Assembly: GCA_964345035.1 (NCBI GenBank)
Contig: CAYFPO010000001.1
Coordinates: 227,882 to 291,881, forward strand
Length of the DNA stretch: 64,000 nt
DNA from: CAYFPO01 sp964345035
Lineage (GTDB): Bacteria > Fidelibacterota > Marinisomatia > SCGC-AAA003-L08 > GCA-002704045
Reading direction: 5' to 3'
The position numbers and the translations under genes are program-made. How positions within the stretch are numbered: position 1 is the first letter of the stretch; each line of letters starts with the position of its first letter. The notes under the pieces are model-generated. The model was not told the DNA's origin and ran no database searches. It saw only the letters and a program-made list of their open reading frames with translations. Shown here piece after piece: positions 18,809 through 27,005 of the stretch.

Positions 18809-20095
18809 ATGGTATCCCTGTTTGCAGCAATATTGATATTGATAATCTATCAGGTTCTCATTTTTTCCTATTCCGAACAGGATACGATCCTTGATGCCCA
18901 TGAATATTATTATTATTCCCAAATGGTGGAATCATGGGGGTTGCCGCCAGATACAACCAAAATGCTTATGGATATGGAAAACCTTCAACTGGAAGGTTGT
19001 GTATTTTTGGTAAAAGAAGATTCAACAATATTTTGGAAACATCCCAAAGAGTTTATTCCCGGTGCTTATACAAGTTATTCAGACAGTGAGGTATTGGAAG
19101 ATATATGGGGGGTTCATGTACCAATTTATGTATCTTTTGGAAATATGGGTGAATTCCTTGCAACTTATGCAGAAAATGATATTTACAGGTATTTTCTGAC
19201 AATTGACTACGATGAACCATCAGATTTTCTGTTAAGATTTATACCTGCATCTTTATTAACTGTGTTTTTTGGTATAATACTTTTCTTTTTTATTAGTAGA
19301 TATCTTAAACCAATTCGACTGATGAGGGAAAGAGTAAATGCCCTGGAAGAGGGAGATTTGGATTCATCAATCCCTATAATTTCTGAAGATGAGTTGGGTT
19401 CTTTGTCAGAAACAATAAATGAGATGATTAATAATATAAAATCATTATTATCACAGAAACAGCAGCTCCTATCAGATGTGAGTCATGAATTAATGTCTCC
19501 ACTTACACGTATGAGGTTGTTGATTGAAATGTTGCCGGAGCATAAAAATAAAACTAGAATAAATCGGGAGATCATCAATTTAAGAAATATGATTTCCAAT
19601 CTTTTGCTTTCAGATAAATTGGATATACCATATACAAATTTAGAATTAAACAAGATTAATATTTCTGAATTGATTGATAAGGTAATTGCAAAGTTCCCAG
19701 ATACAGAATCCAGGTTGAATGTAATAGGAAAAATACCAAATGTTGATTTATATATTGATGAGGTTAAAATCGAACTTGCTATTAGAAATCTGATTGAAAA
19801 TGCTTTTAAATATGGAGATCCTGACAAGCCAATAGAAGTTTTAAGTAAACAAATTGGTGAGGTGATTTCTATATCAATACACAATTATGGTAATGGAATA
19901 CCTGAGGATGAAATTGATAAATTGACAGAACCATTTTACCGCATTAAGGATGATAAGAATAAAAATATCAGGGGATTTGGTCTTGGTTTATCCATAACTA
20001 GAAAAGTGATTGATGCCCATAAGGGAATATTGAAAATAGATAGTAGCCAAGCTAAAGGAACAACATTTACAATTCAACTGCCTAAAATACTATAA
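18809..20095 (+). CDS. Sensor histidine kinase, CpxA-like architecture
   Basis: 428 residues from ATG 18809. Two TM segments (residues 1-22 and about 148-168) flank a periplasmic sensor of about 125 residues; then a HAMP domain (SRYLKPIRLMRERVNALEEGDLDSSIP), HisKA with DVSHELMSPLTRMR (phospho-His), and HATPase motifs NLIENAFKYG, NGIPEDEIDKLTEPFYRI and GFGLGLSITRKVI. The frame is open upstream to the regulator, and the missing stretch reads INLFLGFKFSKSLFFRLGL, which looks like a normal kinase N-terminus; an ATT at 18752, overlapping the regulator's stop, may be the true start. Partner of the upstream regulator. Confidence 0.92.
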   Translation: MVSLFAAILILIIYQVLIFSYSEQDTILDAHEYYYYSQMVESWGLPPDTTKMLMDMENLQLEGCVFLVKEDSTIFWKHPKEFIPGAYTSYSDSEVLEDIWGVHVPIYVSFGNMGEFLATYAENDIYRYFLTIDYDEPSDFLLRFIPASLLTVFFGIILFFFISRYLKPIRLMRERVNALEEGDLDSSIPIISEDELGSLSETINEMINNIKSLLSQKQQLLSDVSHELMSPLTRMRLLIEMLPEHKNKTRINREIINLRNMISNLLLSDKLDIPYTNLELNKINISELIDKVIAKFPDTESRLNVIGKIPNVDLYIDEVKIELAIRNLIENAFKYGDPDKPIEVLSKQIGEVISISIHNYGNGIPEDEIDKLTEPFYRIKDDKNKNIRGFGLGLSITRKVIDAHKGILKIDSSQAKGTTFTIQLPKIL

Positions 20096-20185
20096 TGATA
20101 AATTTATTTTGTGAATATTTGGTATATTGTTTAACTTTTACGGTAAGATGTAGTTGTAATACATAATAAAAGAAAGGATGTAGAA

Positions 20186-20599
20186 ATGCAAAGATCCAGT
20201 ATCAACAAAGTTATCGTTGTTGGTCGTATAGGGAATAAACCTGAGGGTCGGTATACTCCTTCTGGAACGTCTACAGCACGTTTCTCAGTCGCCACAAATG
20301 AATCCTGGATGGATTCTGACAATAATCGACAGGAACATACCGAATGGCATGATATTGAAGCATTAGGCAAAAACGCTGATTTTGCAACTCAATATCTTCA
20401 AAAAGGTCAATTAGTTTGTGTAGAAGGTAGATTACATACAAATGCCTGGACCGACAAAGATGGTAATAATCGTAAAAAAACAGAAATAAAATGCCAAAGC
20501 GTTACGCCGTTAGAATGGAAAAATGAAAAAAAATCGGACAATTCTAATGATTCTGTTAAAGAACCTGCAATCGAAGGAGAAGAGGAGCTTCCCTTCTAG
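20186..20599 (+). CDS. ssb: Single-stranded DNA-binding protein
   Basis: 137 residues with an AAAGGA-type ribosome binding site 8 bases before ATG 20186. The OB fold (about 1-110) has INKVIVVGRIGNKPEGRYTPSG, ARFSVATNESW, EWHDIEALGKNADFATQYLQKGQLVCVEGRLHT and WTDKDGNNRKKTEI. The acidic C-terminal tail EGEEELPF ends in the conserved LPF-type tip that recruits replication and repair partners. It coats single-stranded DNA during replication. It stands alone, not with rpsF/rpsR as in many bacteria, and lies near dnaA, consistent with an origin-proximal replication block. Confidence 0.95.
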   Translation: MQRSSINKVIVVGRIGNKPEGRYTPSGTSTARFSVATNESWMDSDNNRQEHTEWHDIEALGKNADFATQYLQKGQLVCVEGRLHTNAWTDKDGNNRKKTEIKCQSVTPLEWKNEKKSDNSNDSVKEPAIEGEEELPF

Positions 20600-20621
20600 A
20601 AAAAAGGGTATTTAAAAATTG

Positions 20622-20638
20622 TGTTACAATTTGTAACA
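20622..20638. repeat. Perfect inverted repeat TGTTACA-ATT-TGTAACA
   Basis: Seven-base arms around a three-base centre, 23 bases after ssb and 79 bases before the next gene. The arms are AT-rich and no T-tract follows, so it is a poor intrinsic terminator; an operator for a dimeric regulator controlling the small protein gene at 20717 is more likely. Direct observation; role inferred. Confidence 0.4.
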
Positions 20639-20716
20639 TGATATTAGTTTATTTTTGTATATTACCTCGCTACATTTATACAAGAAAATGGCTAATATTT
20701 AGCTGAGGATCGTAAA

Positions 20717-20968
20717 ATGATAAAAGGAATAACAAAAATAACTGTAATGTTTATACTGACAGGTTCTATTGTTTTTTGTGGGACACGGTCGGCAAAAACC
20801 AGTCGTATTATTACTGGGAAAAGTGCTGTTTTATTATCACCTGTTGTTGGTGAAAATAAACGTGCTGTATTTGAAGAAAGGTATTTTTCAACCCAGGAAA
20901 ATGATACAATAAAAAAGCGTTCACATAAAAGACGCAGAAAGGTTCGCAGACCCAGGGAAGGTCGGTAA
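20717..20968 (+). CDS. Small exported protein with very basic C-terminus
   Basis: 83 residues. The N-terminal ITKITVMFILTGSIVFCG is a signal peptide, possibly a lipobox with an atypical Phe before Cys. The middle is polar; the last 18 residues are an arginine/lysine patch (KKRSHKRRRKVRRPREGR). It has its own upstream gap with an inverted repeat, AGGATCG before the ATG, and is followed by a clear terminator at 20995, so it is a single-gene transcript. No family is recognised. The basic tail could bind lipid A phosphates, peptidoglycan or nucleic acid; that is only a suggestion. Confidence 0.6.
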   Translation: MIKGITKITVMFILTGSIVFCGTRSAKTSRIITGKSAVLLSPVVGENKRAVFEERYFSTQENDTIKKRSHKRRRKVRRPREGR

Positions 20969-20994
20969 ACATTAAAATACCTAAGATCTAAATT

Positions 20995-21020
20995 GGGCGT
21001 CTTCGGGCGCCCTTTTTTTT
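20995..21020 (+). terminator. Rho-independent terminator
   Basis: GGGCG (20995-20999) pairs with CGCCC (21008-21012) around TCTTCGGG, followed by eight T residues. It closes the small exported protein gene and separates it from queF. Confidence 0.85.
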
Positions 21021-21034
21021 CTCCTTAAGTAATT

Positions 21035-21391
21035 ATGGCTGTTAACAAAAATAATAATTGTCTGGAAACTGCAGAAAATCTATATCATAATAAAGATTAT
21101 GATGTAAATATTTCTATACCTGAATTTACTTGTGTTTGCCCTCGCACAAAATTACCTGATTTTGCTACTATAACAATTAATTATGTTCCTGATAAATTCT
21201 TAGTTGAGTTGAAATCACTTAAAATGTATATTCTTAAATATCGTGATGTGGGAATATTCCATGAACATGCTGCCAATAAAATTTTAGAAGATTTTAAAAA
21301 TGCATGTTCACCAAGAAAAATAACAGTTACAGCCCAATTCCATACAAGGGGTGGAATAAATACAACAGTGACTACTTCCTGGCCAGTTTAA
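21035..21391 (+). CDS. queF: NADPH-dependent 7-cyano-7-deazaguanine reductase QueF
   Basis: 118 residues, the short unimodular QueF form. The enzyme reduces preQ0 to preQ1 in queuosine synthesis, in the cytoplasm. The catalytic Cys is in EFTCVCPRTKLPDFATITINY, the family signature LKSLKMYILKYRDVGIFHEHA includes the NADPH-binding segment (E(S/L)KS(L)K..L...R), and the end RGGINTTVTTSWP is typical. Starts at ATG 21035, 15 bases past the terminator. It is not next to queC/D/E here. It stands before rpmH with a 73-base AT-rich gap that should hold the rpmH promoter. Confidence 0.93.
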   Translation: MAVNKNNNCLETAENLYHNKDYDVNISIPEFTCVCPRTKLPDFATITINYVPDKFLVELKSLKMYILKYRDVGIFHEHAANKILEDFKNACSPRKITVTAQFHTRGGINTTVTTSWPV

Positions 21392-21464
21392 TATTTTTTT
21401 GAGTATAATTATTTTAGTAAATTATTGGGCTATACTAATATAAAATTTAATACGGATAAGACAA

Positions 21465-21599
21465 ATGAAAATTTCAATCACAGTCAGCAACAGAAAAAGA
21501 AAAAACAAGCATGGATTTTTTAAAAGAATGAAATCCCGCTCTGGCAGAGCCATGTTGGCTAGGAGAAGAAAAAAGGGAAGAAAAATTCTTTCTGCATAA
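21465..21599 (+). CDS. rpmH: 50S ribosomal protein L34
   Basis: 44 residues. It reads VSNRKRKNKHGFFKRMKSRS then GRAMLARRRKKGRKILSA, a near-perfect L34 pattern, though the N-terminus MKISITVSNRK differs from the usual MKRTFQPSN. L34 is a basic rRNA-binding protein of the large subunit. First gene of the conserved rpmH-rnpA-yidD-yidC-mnmE-mnmG order that lies beside the chromosomal origin in many bacteria. Start ATG 21465; three bases separate its stop from the TTG of rnpA. Confidence 0.95.
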   Translation: MKISITVSNRKRKNKHGFFKRMKSRSGRAMLARRRKKGRKILSA

Positions 21600-21602
21600 T
21601 AT

Positions 21603-21911
21603 TTGCATTTTTCATTTTCTTCTTCACAATTCTCACTCTTTCTAAAACATGCCAAATCTTCCACCCATCAAGACATTAAATTCTATTATGCAAATAACAA
21701 TCAACAAAAAATCGGATTTATGGTTTCTAAACAATTTGGAAATGCAATTAAAAGAAACCAATTTAAGAGACGCTGTAGATCCCTTTTTATGGAAAATCTG
21801 GGAAATTTGTCTTTTAACCAAATTGTAATCAAACCGAAACGGAATATTAGAAATTTTCACAGTATTGTGAATTCCATTAGTAGTTTTATTAAATCTACCA
21901 ATAATGAATAA
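21603..21911 (+). CDS. rnpA: Ribonuclease P protein component
   Basis: 102 residues from TTG 21603. RnpA assists the RNase P RNA in 5' maturation of tRNAs. The RNR signature is visible as GNAIKRNQFKRRCR, preceded by GFMVSKQFG; the N-terminal FSFSSSQFSLFLKHA and YYANNNQQKIGF match the fold. The protein is diverged but its place between rpmH and yidD makes the call secure. The last 8 bases overlap the start of yidD. Confidence 0.9.
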   Translation: MHFSFSSSQFSLFLKHAKSSTHQDIKFYYANNNQQKIGFMVSKQFGNAIKRNQFKRRCRSLFMENLGNLSFNQIVIKPKRNIRNFHSIVNSISSFIKSTNNE

Positions 21912-22116
21912 ATTTTTAATTTTATTAGTTTATATATATAAATATTCAATAGGTCAATTATTTCCGCCATCATGCAGATTTCAACCAACTTGTACCAATT
22001 ATATGGTTGATTCAATAAACAAGCATGGATCATTTAGAGGTTCATATAATGGAATAAAACGTATTTTTAGGTGCCATCCACTTTCCAGAAAATTTGGATA
22101 TGATCCCGTAGAATAA
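21904..22116 (+). CDS. yidD: Membrane protein insertion efficiency factor YidD
   Basis: 70 residues. The family core is complete: YKYSIGQLFPPSCRFQPTCTNYMVDSINKHGSFRGSYNGIKRIFRCHPLS followed by GYDPVE (three Cys in the conserved pattern SCRFxPTCxxY and RCHP). It is a small amphipathic inner-membrane-associated protein that helps YidC-dependent insertion. It overlaps rnpA by 8 bases and abuts yidC with no gap, so translation is coupled. Confidence 0.95.
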   Translation: MNKFLILLVYIYKYSIGQLFPPSCRFQPTCTNYMVDSINKHGSFRGSYNGIKRIFRCHPLSRKFGYDPVE

Positions 22117-23817
22117 ATGGATACAAAACGAAATATTCTGGCAGTTTTACTCATTGGTATAATAATTATTTTGACTCCATATTATATGTCATTATTTGAA
22201 CCTGTTGGTACAGAAAAACCCACAAACACATTACCAAATAACTCCTCAGAAACTAAAATAACCCCGGATGATTATGCTCAAACTACATTAAATAATCCCA
22301 TTAACATTTCACGGGAAAAGATTATATATATAGAAACGGATTTATATATTGCTGCTATTTCCAACCAATCCGGTGGATCATTTAAAGAATTTAGACTAAA
22401 AAAATATTTGGGGGGATTTAATGTTGAGGACAAGTATGATCCTTATTCTTATGTTTCCCTCATACCAAATACGTCAAACGCTTGTTCCCCTTGTTTAACC
22501 ATGAAGAAAAATACGCAAATTAATTCTTATATATTTAATGATTATTTCACATCTGCATTTATAGATGGGGACACCATATTCATTGCTCCTGATGATGTTT
22601 ATACTCTTGATTTTACATATAATCACACCGATGGTTTTACTATCACTAAATCAGTCGAATTTGCCGGAAATTCATATCTTACCAATCAATATATAGAATT
22701 TATCGCAGATGATTTTAATTATTCAGATGTGTTACAATTAAGCTGGGATGAGGGGCTACTGCCTACTGAATTAATAGAAATGGATGATATACAAAATGCG
22801 GGTGTTGTTATAAACCAAGCAGGGGAAATTGAAAATTTCCATCATACGGATAATACTGAAATTCCTGAGACTGTGCTCAGAGGTAATACAAATTGGATTG
22901 CACTAAAGTCAAAATACTTTATTGCAGCAATTATCCCGGAATCAACTGGAACCTACGGTTCATATTCCTATAAAAATATCTTATTTAATGATAGAGAAAT
23001 TACACCGAAATACAGTATGAGTGTGGGTTTTCCTTCAGCAAACTCAGTTAATCTAAACTTTGGTTTATACTTGGGTCCCTTGGATTATAATATACTCTCT
23101 CAATACGGTATTGGACTGGAAAATGCTTTAAGTCTGGGTTGGCAATTTATCCGTCCCTTTAGCAAACTGGTATTGAAACTTCTTGAGTTTTTACATCGGT
23201 TTTTAAATAATTATGGGTTGGTTTTAATCGTTTTCGCTTTGTTGATTCGTATAATAACCGGCCCACTGACCAAAAAAAGCGCTATGTCCTCCCAAAAAAT
23301 GCAGAAAATACAACCTATTATAAAGAAGGTTCAGGAAAAATATAAAAATGATCCACAAAAAAGGAACCAGGAAACAATCGCACTTTATAAAAAACACGAA
23401 GTAAATCCACTTGGCGGTTGTTTACCAATTCTTATTCAAATGCCTCTTCTTTTCGCATTATTTACTGTATTTAGGACAACAATTGAATTCAGAGGTGCGG
23501 AATTTTTCTGGTGGATTAAGGATCTTTCTCAACCTGACGCAATTTTTCAACTTCCTTTTTCAATACCGCTATATGGTGATAGTGTCTGCGTTCTTCCTGT
23601 TTTTATGGGAGTTACAATGTTTTTTCAACAGAGAACCAGCATGGCTACAATGGATAAATCCCAAAAGGTGCCAATGTATTTTATGTCAGCATTTTTCTTT
23701 CTTTTATTTAATCAATTCCCATCCGGTCTAAATTTATATTATTCCGTATCAAATGTTTTAAATATCATTCAACAGAGATCTATCCGCAAAAATGTAACTG
23801 CTAAAAAATCTGCATAA
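22117..23817 (+). CDS. yidC: Membrane protein insertase YidC
   Basis: 566 residues, the long Gram-negative form. TM1 is at residues 6-24, then a large periplasmic beta-supersandwich domain (about 60-350), then the conserved insertase core with TMs: NNYGLVLIVFALLIRIITGPLTKKSAMSSQKMQKIQPIIKKVQEKYKNDPQKRNQETIALYK (split across TM2 and the coiled cytoplasmic hairpin), NPLGGCLPILIQMPLLFALF (with the hydrophilic-groove region), and FFLLFNQFPSGLNLYYSVSNVLNIIQQ. It inserts membrane proteins alone or with SecYEG. It sits between yidD and mnmE in one operon. Confidence 0.96.
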   Translation: MDTKRNILAVLLIGIIIILTPYYMSLFEPVGTEKPTNTLPNNSSETKITPDDYAQTTLNNPINISREKIIYIETDLYIAAISNQSGGSFKEFRLKKYLGGFNVEDKYDPYSYVSLIPNTSNACSPCLTMKKNTQINSYIFNDYFTSAFIDGDTIFIAPDDVYTLDFTYNHTDGFTITKSVEFAGNSYLTNQYIEFIADDFNYSDVLQLSWDEGLLPTELIEMDDIQNAGVVINQAGEIENFHHTDNTEIPETVLRGNTNWIALKSKYFIAAIIPESTGTYGSYSYKNILFNDREITPKYSMSVGFPSANSVNLNFGLYLGPLDYNILSQYGIGLENALSLGWQFIRPFSKLVLKLLEFLHRFLNNYGLVLIVFALLIRIITGPLTKKSAMSSQKMQKIQPIIKKVQEKYKNDPQKRNQETIALYKKHEVNPLGGCLPILIQMPLLFALFTVFRTTIEFRGAEFFWWIKDLSQPDAIFQLPFSIPLYGDSVCVLPVFMGVTMFFQQRTSMATMDKSQKVPMYFMSAFFFLLFNQFPSGLNLYYSVSNVLNIIQQRSIRKNVTAKKSA

Positions 23818-23826
23818 TCCCTCAAA

Positions 23827-25173
23827 ATGGATTATAACATTAATACGAACTATCCAATAGCAGCATTGGCTACTGCAAAAGGAGTTGGGGCAATTGCTGT
23901 TATAAGAATTTCAGGATCTGATTTAACTCCTCTAATACAAGCTTTAACAAATGGAATTGAATTATCCCACAGAATGGCAACTTATGTTAGTTTATTTTAT
24001 CCTGGTACTGCCCGGCTGCTTGATAAATGTATATTGACTTATTTTAAGGCACCACATAGTTTTACTGGCGAGGATGTATTGGAAATCTCATGTCATGGGG
24101 GCGATTATGTGCCACAAACAATTCTTGAATCTTTGTACTCTGCAGATGTCCGGGTCGCTGGTCCTGGTGAATTCTCTTACCGTGCATTTTTAAATAATAA
24201 AATTGACCTTGTGCAGGCTGAATCGGTTGCATCCTTGATATCTTCTAAAGCCAGCCATTCTGCAGATGTATCATTAAATAACTTAACTGGTTATTTTTCG
24301 AAAACAATAATAAATCTAAGGACCAGATTATTAGATTTGTTGTCCGTCCTTGAAAAAGAATTGGATTTTAGTGAAGAAGAAATTTCATTTATATCAAAGA
24401 AATCAATATTAGATGATTTATCAATTTTAAAAAAATCATTTATTGAATTACTTAATACTGCTCAATTTGGAAAAATTATATCATCCGGACTAAGAGTAGT
24501 GTTATTGGGTAGACCAAATGTTGGTAAATCCAGTTTATTCAATCATCTTCTAGGAAATGATCGTTCTATAGTATCTGAATTGCCTGGTACAACGCGAGAC
24601 ACTATTGAAGCTTGGACTGAAATAGACGGGTATCCAATATGCCTTGTTGATACTGCTGGATGTTGGGAAAGTGAGGATTATTTAGAATCTCTTGGCATTG
24701 AGAGAACAATTAATGAATTAGGCAATGCAGATTTGGTGCTATTTATTGATGATATCAATCCAGTCAAAGAGTTTCAATCGCTAAAATTAAAAGAATTATC
24801 CGATAAAATTATATTTATCAAATCTAAAACAGACAAGGACAAGACTAATCAGAATGAAACCTTTGGTATATCAGTAAAAAATGGTAAAGGAATATTAGAA
24901 CTAATTGAAAAAATTACATCCTTTTTGGGAAATTATTCTAACACCAATAATAATGGTCTTCCAATTATTGCATCTTCCAGGCAGAAGTCACTGATAGAAC
25001 GGTCTGTAACTTTAACCGAAGAATGTATTAGAAAACTTGAGAATGATATGGAAGTTGATTTAATTATTTCAGAATTAAGGGGTATTATTACCAATCTGGA
25101 AAATATTATTGGTGTTATCCCAAATGATGAGGTTATGGAAAATATCTTTAAAAATTTCTGTATTGGTAAATGA
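23827..25173 (+). CDS. mnmE: tRNA uridine-5-carboxymethylaminomethyl modification GTPase MnmE
   Basis: 448 residues. The folate-binding N-domain begins AALATAKGVGAIAVIRISG and contains GEDVLEISCHGG and AGPGEFSYRAFLNNKIDLVQAESV. The inserted G domain has G1 GRPNVGKSSLFN, G2/G3 PGTTRDTIEAW and DTAGC, and a diverged G4 (KSKTDKDK). The C-terminus FCIGK carries the invariant cysteine. With MnmG it makes the cmnm5 group at wobble U34 of tRNAs. It overlaps mnmG by 4 bases (ATGA). Confidence 0.96.
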   Translation: MDYNINTNYPIAALATAKGVGAIAVIRISGSDLTPLIQALTNGIELSHRMATYVSLFYPGTARLLDKCILTYFKAPHSFTGEDVLEISCHGGDYVPQTILESLYSADVRVAGPGEFSYRAFLNNKIDLVQAESVASLISSKASHSADVSLNNLTGYFSKTIINLRTRLLDLLSVLEKELDFSEEEISFISKKSILDDLSILKKSFIELLNTAQFGKIISSGLRVVLLGRPNVGKSSLFNHLLGNDRSIVSELPGTTRDTIEAWTEIDGYPICLVDTAGCWESEDYLESLGIERTINELGNADLVLFIDDINPVKEFQSLKLKELSDKIIFIKSKTDKDKTNQNETFGISVKNGKGILELIEKITSFLGNYSNTNNNGLPIIASSRQKSLIERSVTLTEECIRKLENDMEVDLIISELRGIITNLENIIGVIPNDEVMENIFKNFCIGK

Positions 25174-26990
25174 AAAATAAACACACAGTAATAGTTGTTG
25201 GTGGCGGACATGCTGGAATAGAAGCTTCTATGTCCGCGGCTCGATTGGGACAAAAAGTATTAATGTTTGTTTTGGATCCAAACGCAATCGGTAGAATGTC
25301 TTGCAATCCTTCAATTGGCGGCTTAGCTAAGGGTCATTTGGTAAAGGAAATCGATGCACTTGGTGGTGTGATGGGTGAAATCGCTGATATAGCCTGCATC
25401 CAATTTAAAACTTTAAATAAATCAAAGGGTCGTTCGGTTTGGGGTCCAAGGGCTCAGGTAGATAAAAAATTATACACAGAAACTGCGTTTCAATATATCA
25501 AAGAAAACCAAAATATATCAATCGTTACAGAAGAAGTTGTTGATATAATTGTAAAAAAAAACCAAGTAGTGGGTGTTATAACAAGGAATGATAATGCATA
25601 CGCAGCAGGGGCTGTAATCATTACAACTGGAACCTTTCTTAACGGTTTGATTCATATTGGTAATGTTTCCTATCCTGCGGGTAGAATTGGCGAAAAGCCG
25701 TCTAAAGAATTAACAAGTGCCCTGGTTGAAAAAGGAATAGTTACAGGTAGGTTAAAAACAGGAACTCCACCTCGCATAGAAAAACAGTCAATTACATTTG
25801 ATTATTTAGAGCCTTCCATGGGTGAAAAAAACCCCATACCATTTTCCTGGAATACGAAGCGTCCATTTCAACCATTAGATACTCCATCCTACGTTGCGTA
25901 TACCAATAATGACTGTCACTCAATAATAGAAAACTCAATTACACTTTCTCCATTATTTACCGGAAAAATAAAAGGCATTGGTCCTAGATATTGTCCAAGC
26001 ATTGAAGATAAAATTGTACGCTTTTCAGACAGGGAAAGGCATCAATTGTTCCTTGAGCCTGAGTGGAAAAACTCAAACCAGATTTATGTTAACGGGTTTT
26101 CAACCAGCATGCCGAAAAACGTACAACTAAATGCCCTAAGATCTGTTGCTGGGCTTGAAGAGTGTAGAATGATCCGCCCTGGTTATGCTGTAGAATATGA
26201 TTTTTTTCCCACAAGACAAATTAAAGCTTCACTTGAATCAAAAAACTTACCGGGTTTATTTTTTGCCGGTCAGGTAAATGGCACCTCTGGGTATGAAGAG
26301 GCTGCTGCGCAGGGTTTGGTTGCAGGTATAAATGCTGCACAATTAACATTAGGTAAAGAACCTATGATCATAAAACGTCATCAAGGATATATTGGTGTAT
26401 TAATAGATGATTTAATAACAAAATCAATTGACGAACCATACCGAATGTTTACGAGCTCCGCTGAATATCGACTTTCACTTAGAACGGATACAGCGCCATT
26501 AAGATTGACAGAAATTGGACATGGGGTTGGTCTTGTATCAGAAAAACAATACCGGAAATTTCTGTCCTTCCGGGAATCTATTAATTCCGTAAAATCTGTG
26601 TTAAATTCTTCTAAGATTTCTTTAAACAATAATAAAAATCATAGTGCCGTGAATCTCTTAAAACGGCCGGGAATATCAATAGATACTTTTACTGGTCATC
26701 TATCAAAGTTACGAAAATATTCAAAAGAAGCATTGTTTACCGCAGAGACAGATATAAAATACGAAGGATATGTTTCACGTGAAACTGAGCGTGTAAAGTT
26801 TCTATCAAAATCAGAAAACTTCAAAATACCAAAAGGTTGGGTATATAGTAATATTCCCGGACTATCTTCAGAATCAATTGAAAAACTAAAGTTGGTGAGG
26901 CCCGAAACATTGGGGCAGGCATCACGAATCGCGGGTGTGCGTCAATCTGATGTTTTTATACTCGGTATACATTTAAAAAAGTCTCTTTAG
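25170..26990 (+). CDS. mnmG: tRNA uridine-5-carboxymethylaminomethyl modification enzyme MnmG
   Basis: 606 residues. FAD-binding GGGHAGIEASMSAARLG is at the N-terminus; NPSIGGLAKGHLVKEIDALGG, GRLKTGTPPRI, YCPSIEDKIVRF, PGYAVEYDFF and FAGQVNGTSGYEEAAAQGLVAGINA are all family signatures. The C-terminal helical domain that binds MnmE ends with SRIAGVRQSDVFILGIHLKK. Codons 535-539 (VSRET, 26771-26786) form a parS palindrome, and a second parS begins at the last base of the stop codon. Downstream, where rsmG-parA-parB usually follow, mfd is found instead. Confidence 0.96.
   Translation: MKNKHTVIVVGGGHAGIEASMSAARLGQKVLMFVLDPNAIGRMSCNPSIGGLAKGHLVKEIDALGGVMGEIADIACIQFKTLNKSKGRSVWGPRAQVDKKLYTETAFQYIKENQNISIVTEEVVDIIVKKNQVVGVITRNDNAYAAGAVIITTGTFLNGLIHIGNVSYPAGRIGEKPSKELTSALVEKGIVTGRLKTGTPPRIEKQSITFDYLEPSMGEKNPIPFSWNTKRPFQPLDTPSYVAYTNNDCHSIIENSITLSPLFTGKIKGIGPRYCPSIEDKIVRFSDRERHQLFLEPEWKNSNQIYVNGFSTSMPKNVQLNALRSVAGLEECRMIRPGYAVEYDFFPTRQIKASLESKNLPGLFFAGQVNGTSGYEEAAAQGLVAGINAAQLTLGKEPMIIKRHQGYIGVLIDDLITKSIDEPYRMFTSSAEYRLSLRTDTAPLRLTEIGHGVGLVSEKQYRKFLSFRESINSVKSVLNSSKISLNNNKNHSAVNLLKRPGISIDTFTGHLSKLRKYSKEALFTAETDIKYEGYVSRETERVKFLSKSENFKIPKGWVYSNIPGLSSESIEKLKLVRPETLGQASRIAGVRQSDVFILGIHLKKSL
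26771..26786. other. parS: parS centromere site inside mnmG
   Basis: TGTTTCACGTGAAACT matches 15 of 16 positions of the well-known ParB-binding consensus TGTTTCACGTGAAACA, and the inner 14 bases are a perfect palindrome. It encodes VSRET of MnmG. ParB loads here to segregate the origin region. Confidence 0.88.
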
Positions 26991-27005
26991 GTTTCACGTG
27001 AAACC
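26990..27005. other. parS: parS centromere site over the mnmG-mfd junction
   Basis: GGTTTCACGTGAAACC is a perfect 16-base palindrome whose inner 14 bases equal the parS core. It starts at the last base of the mnmG stop and contains the GTG start codon of mfd (26998-27000). It is 219 bases from the first parS. Bound ParB would sit on the mfd translation start region. Confidence 0.9.
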
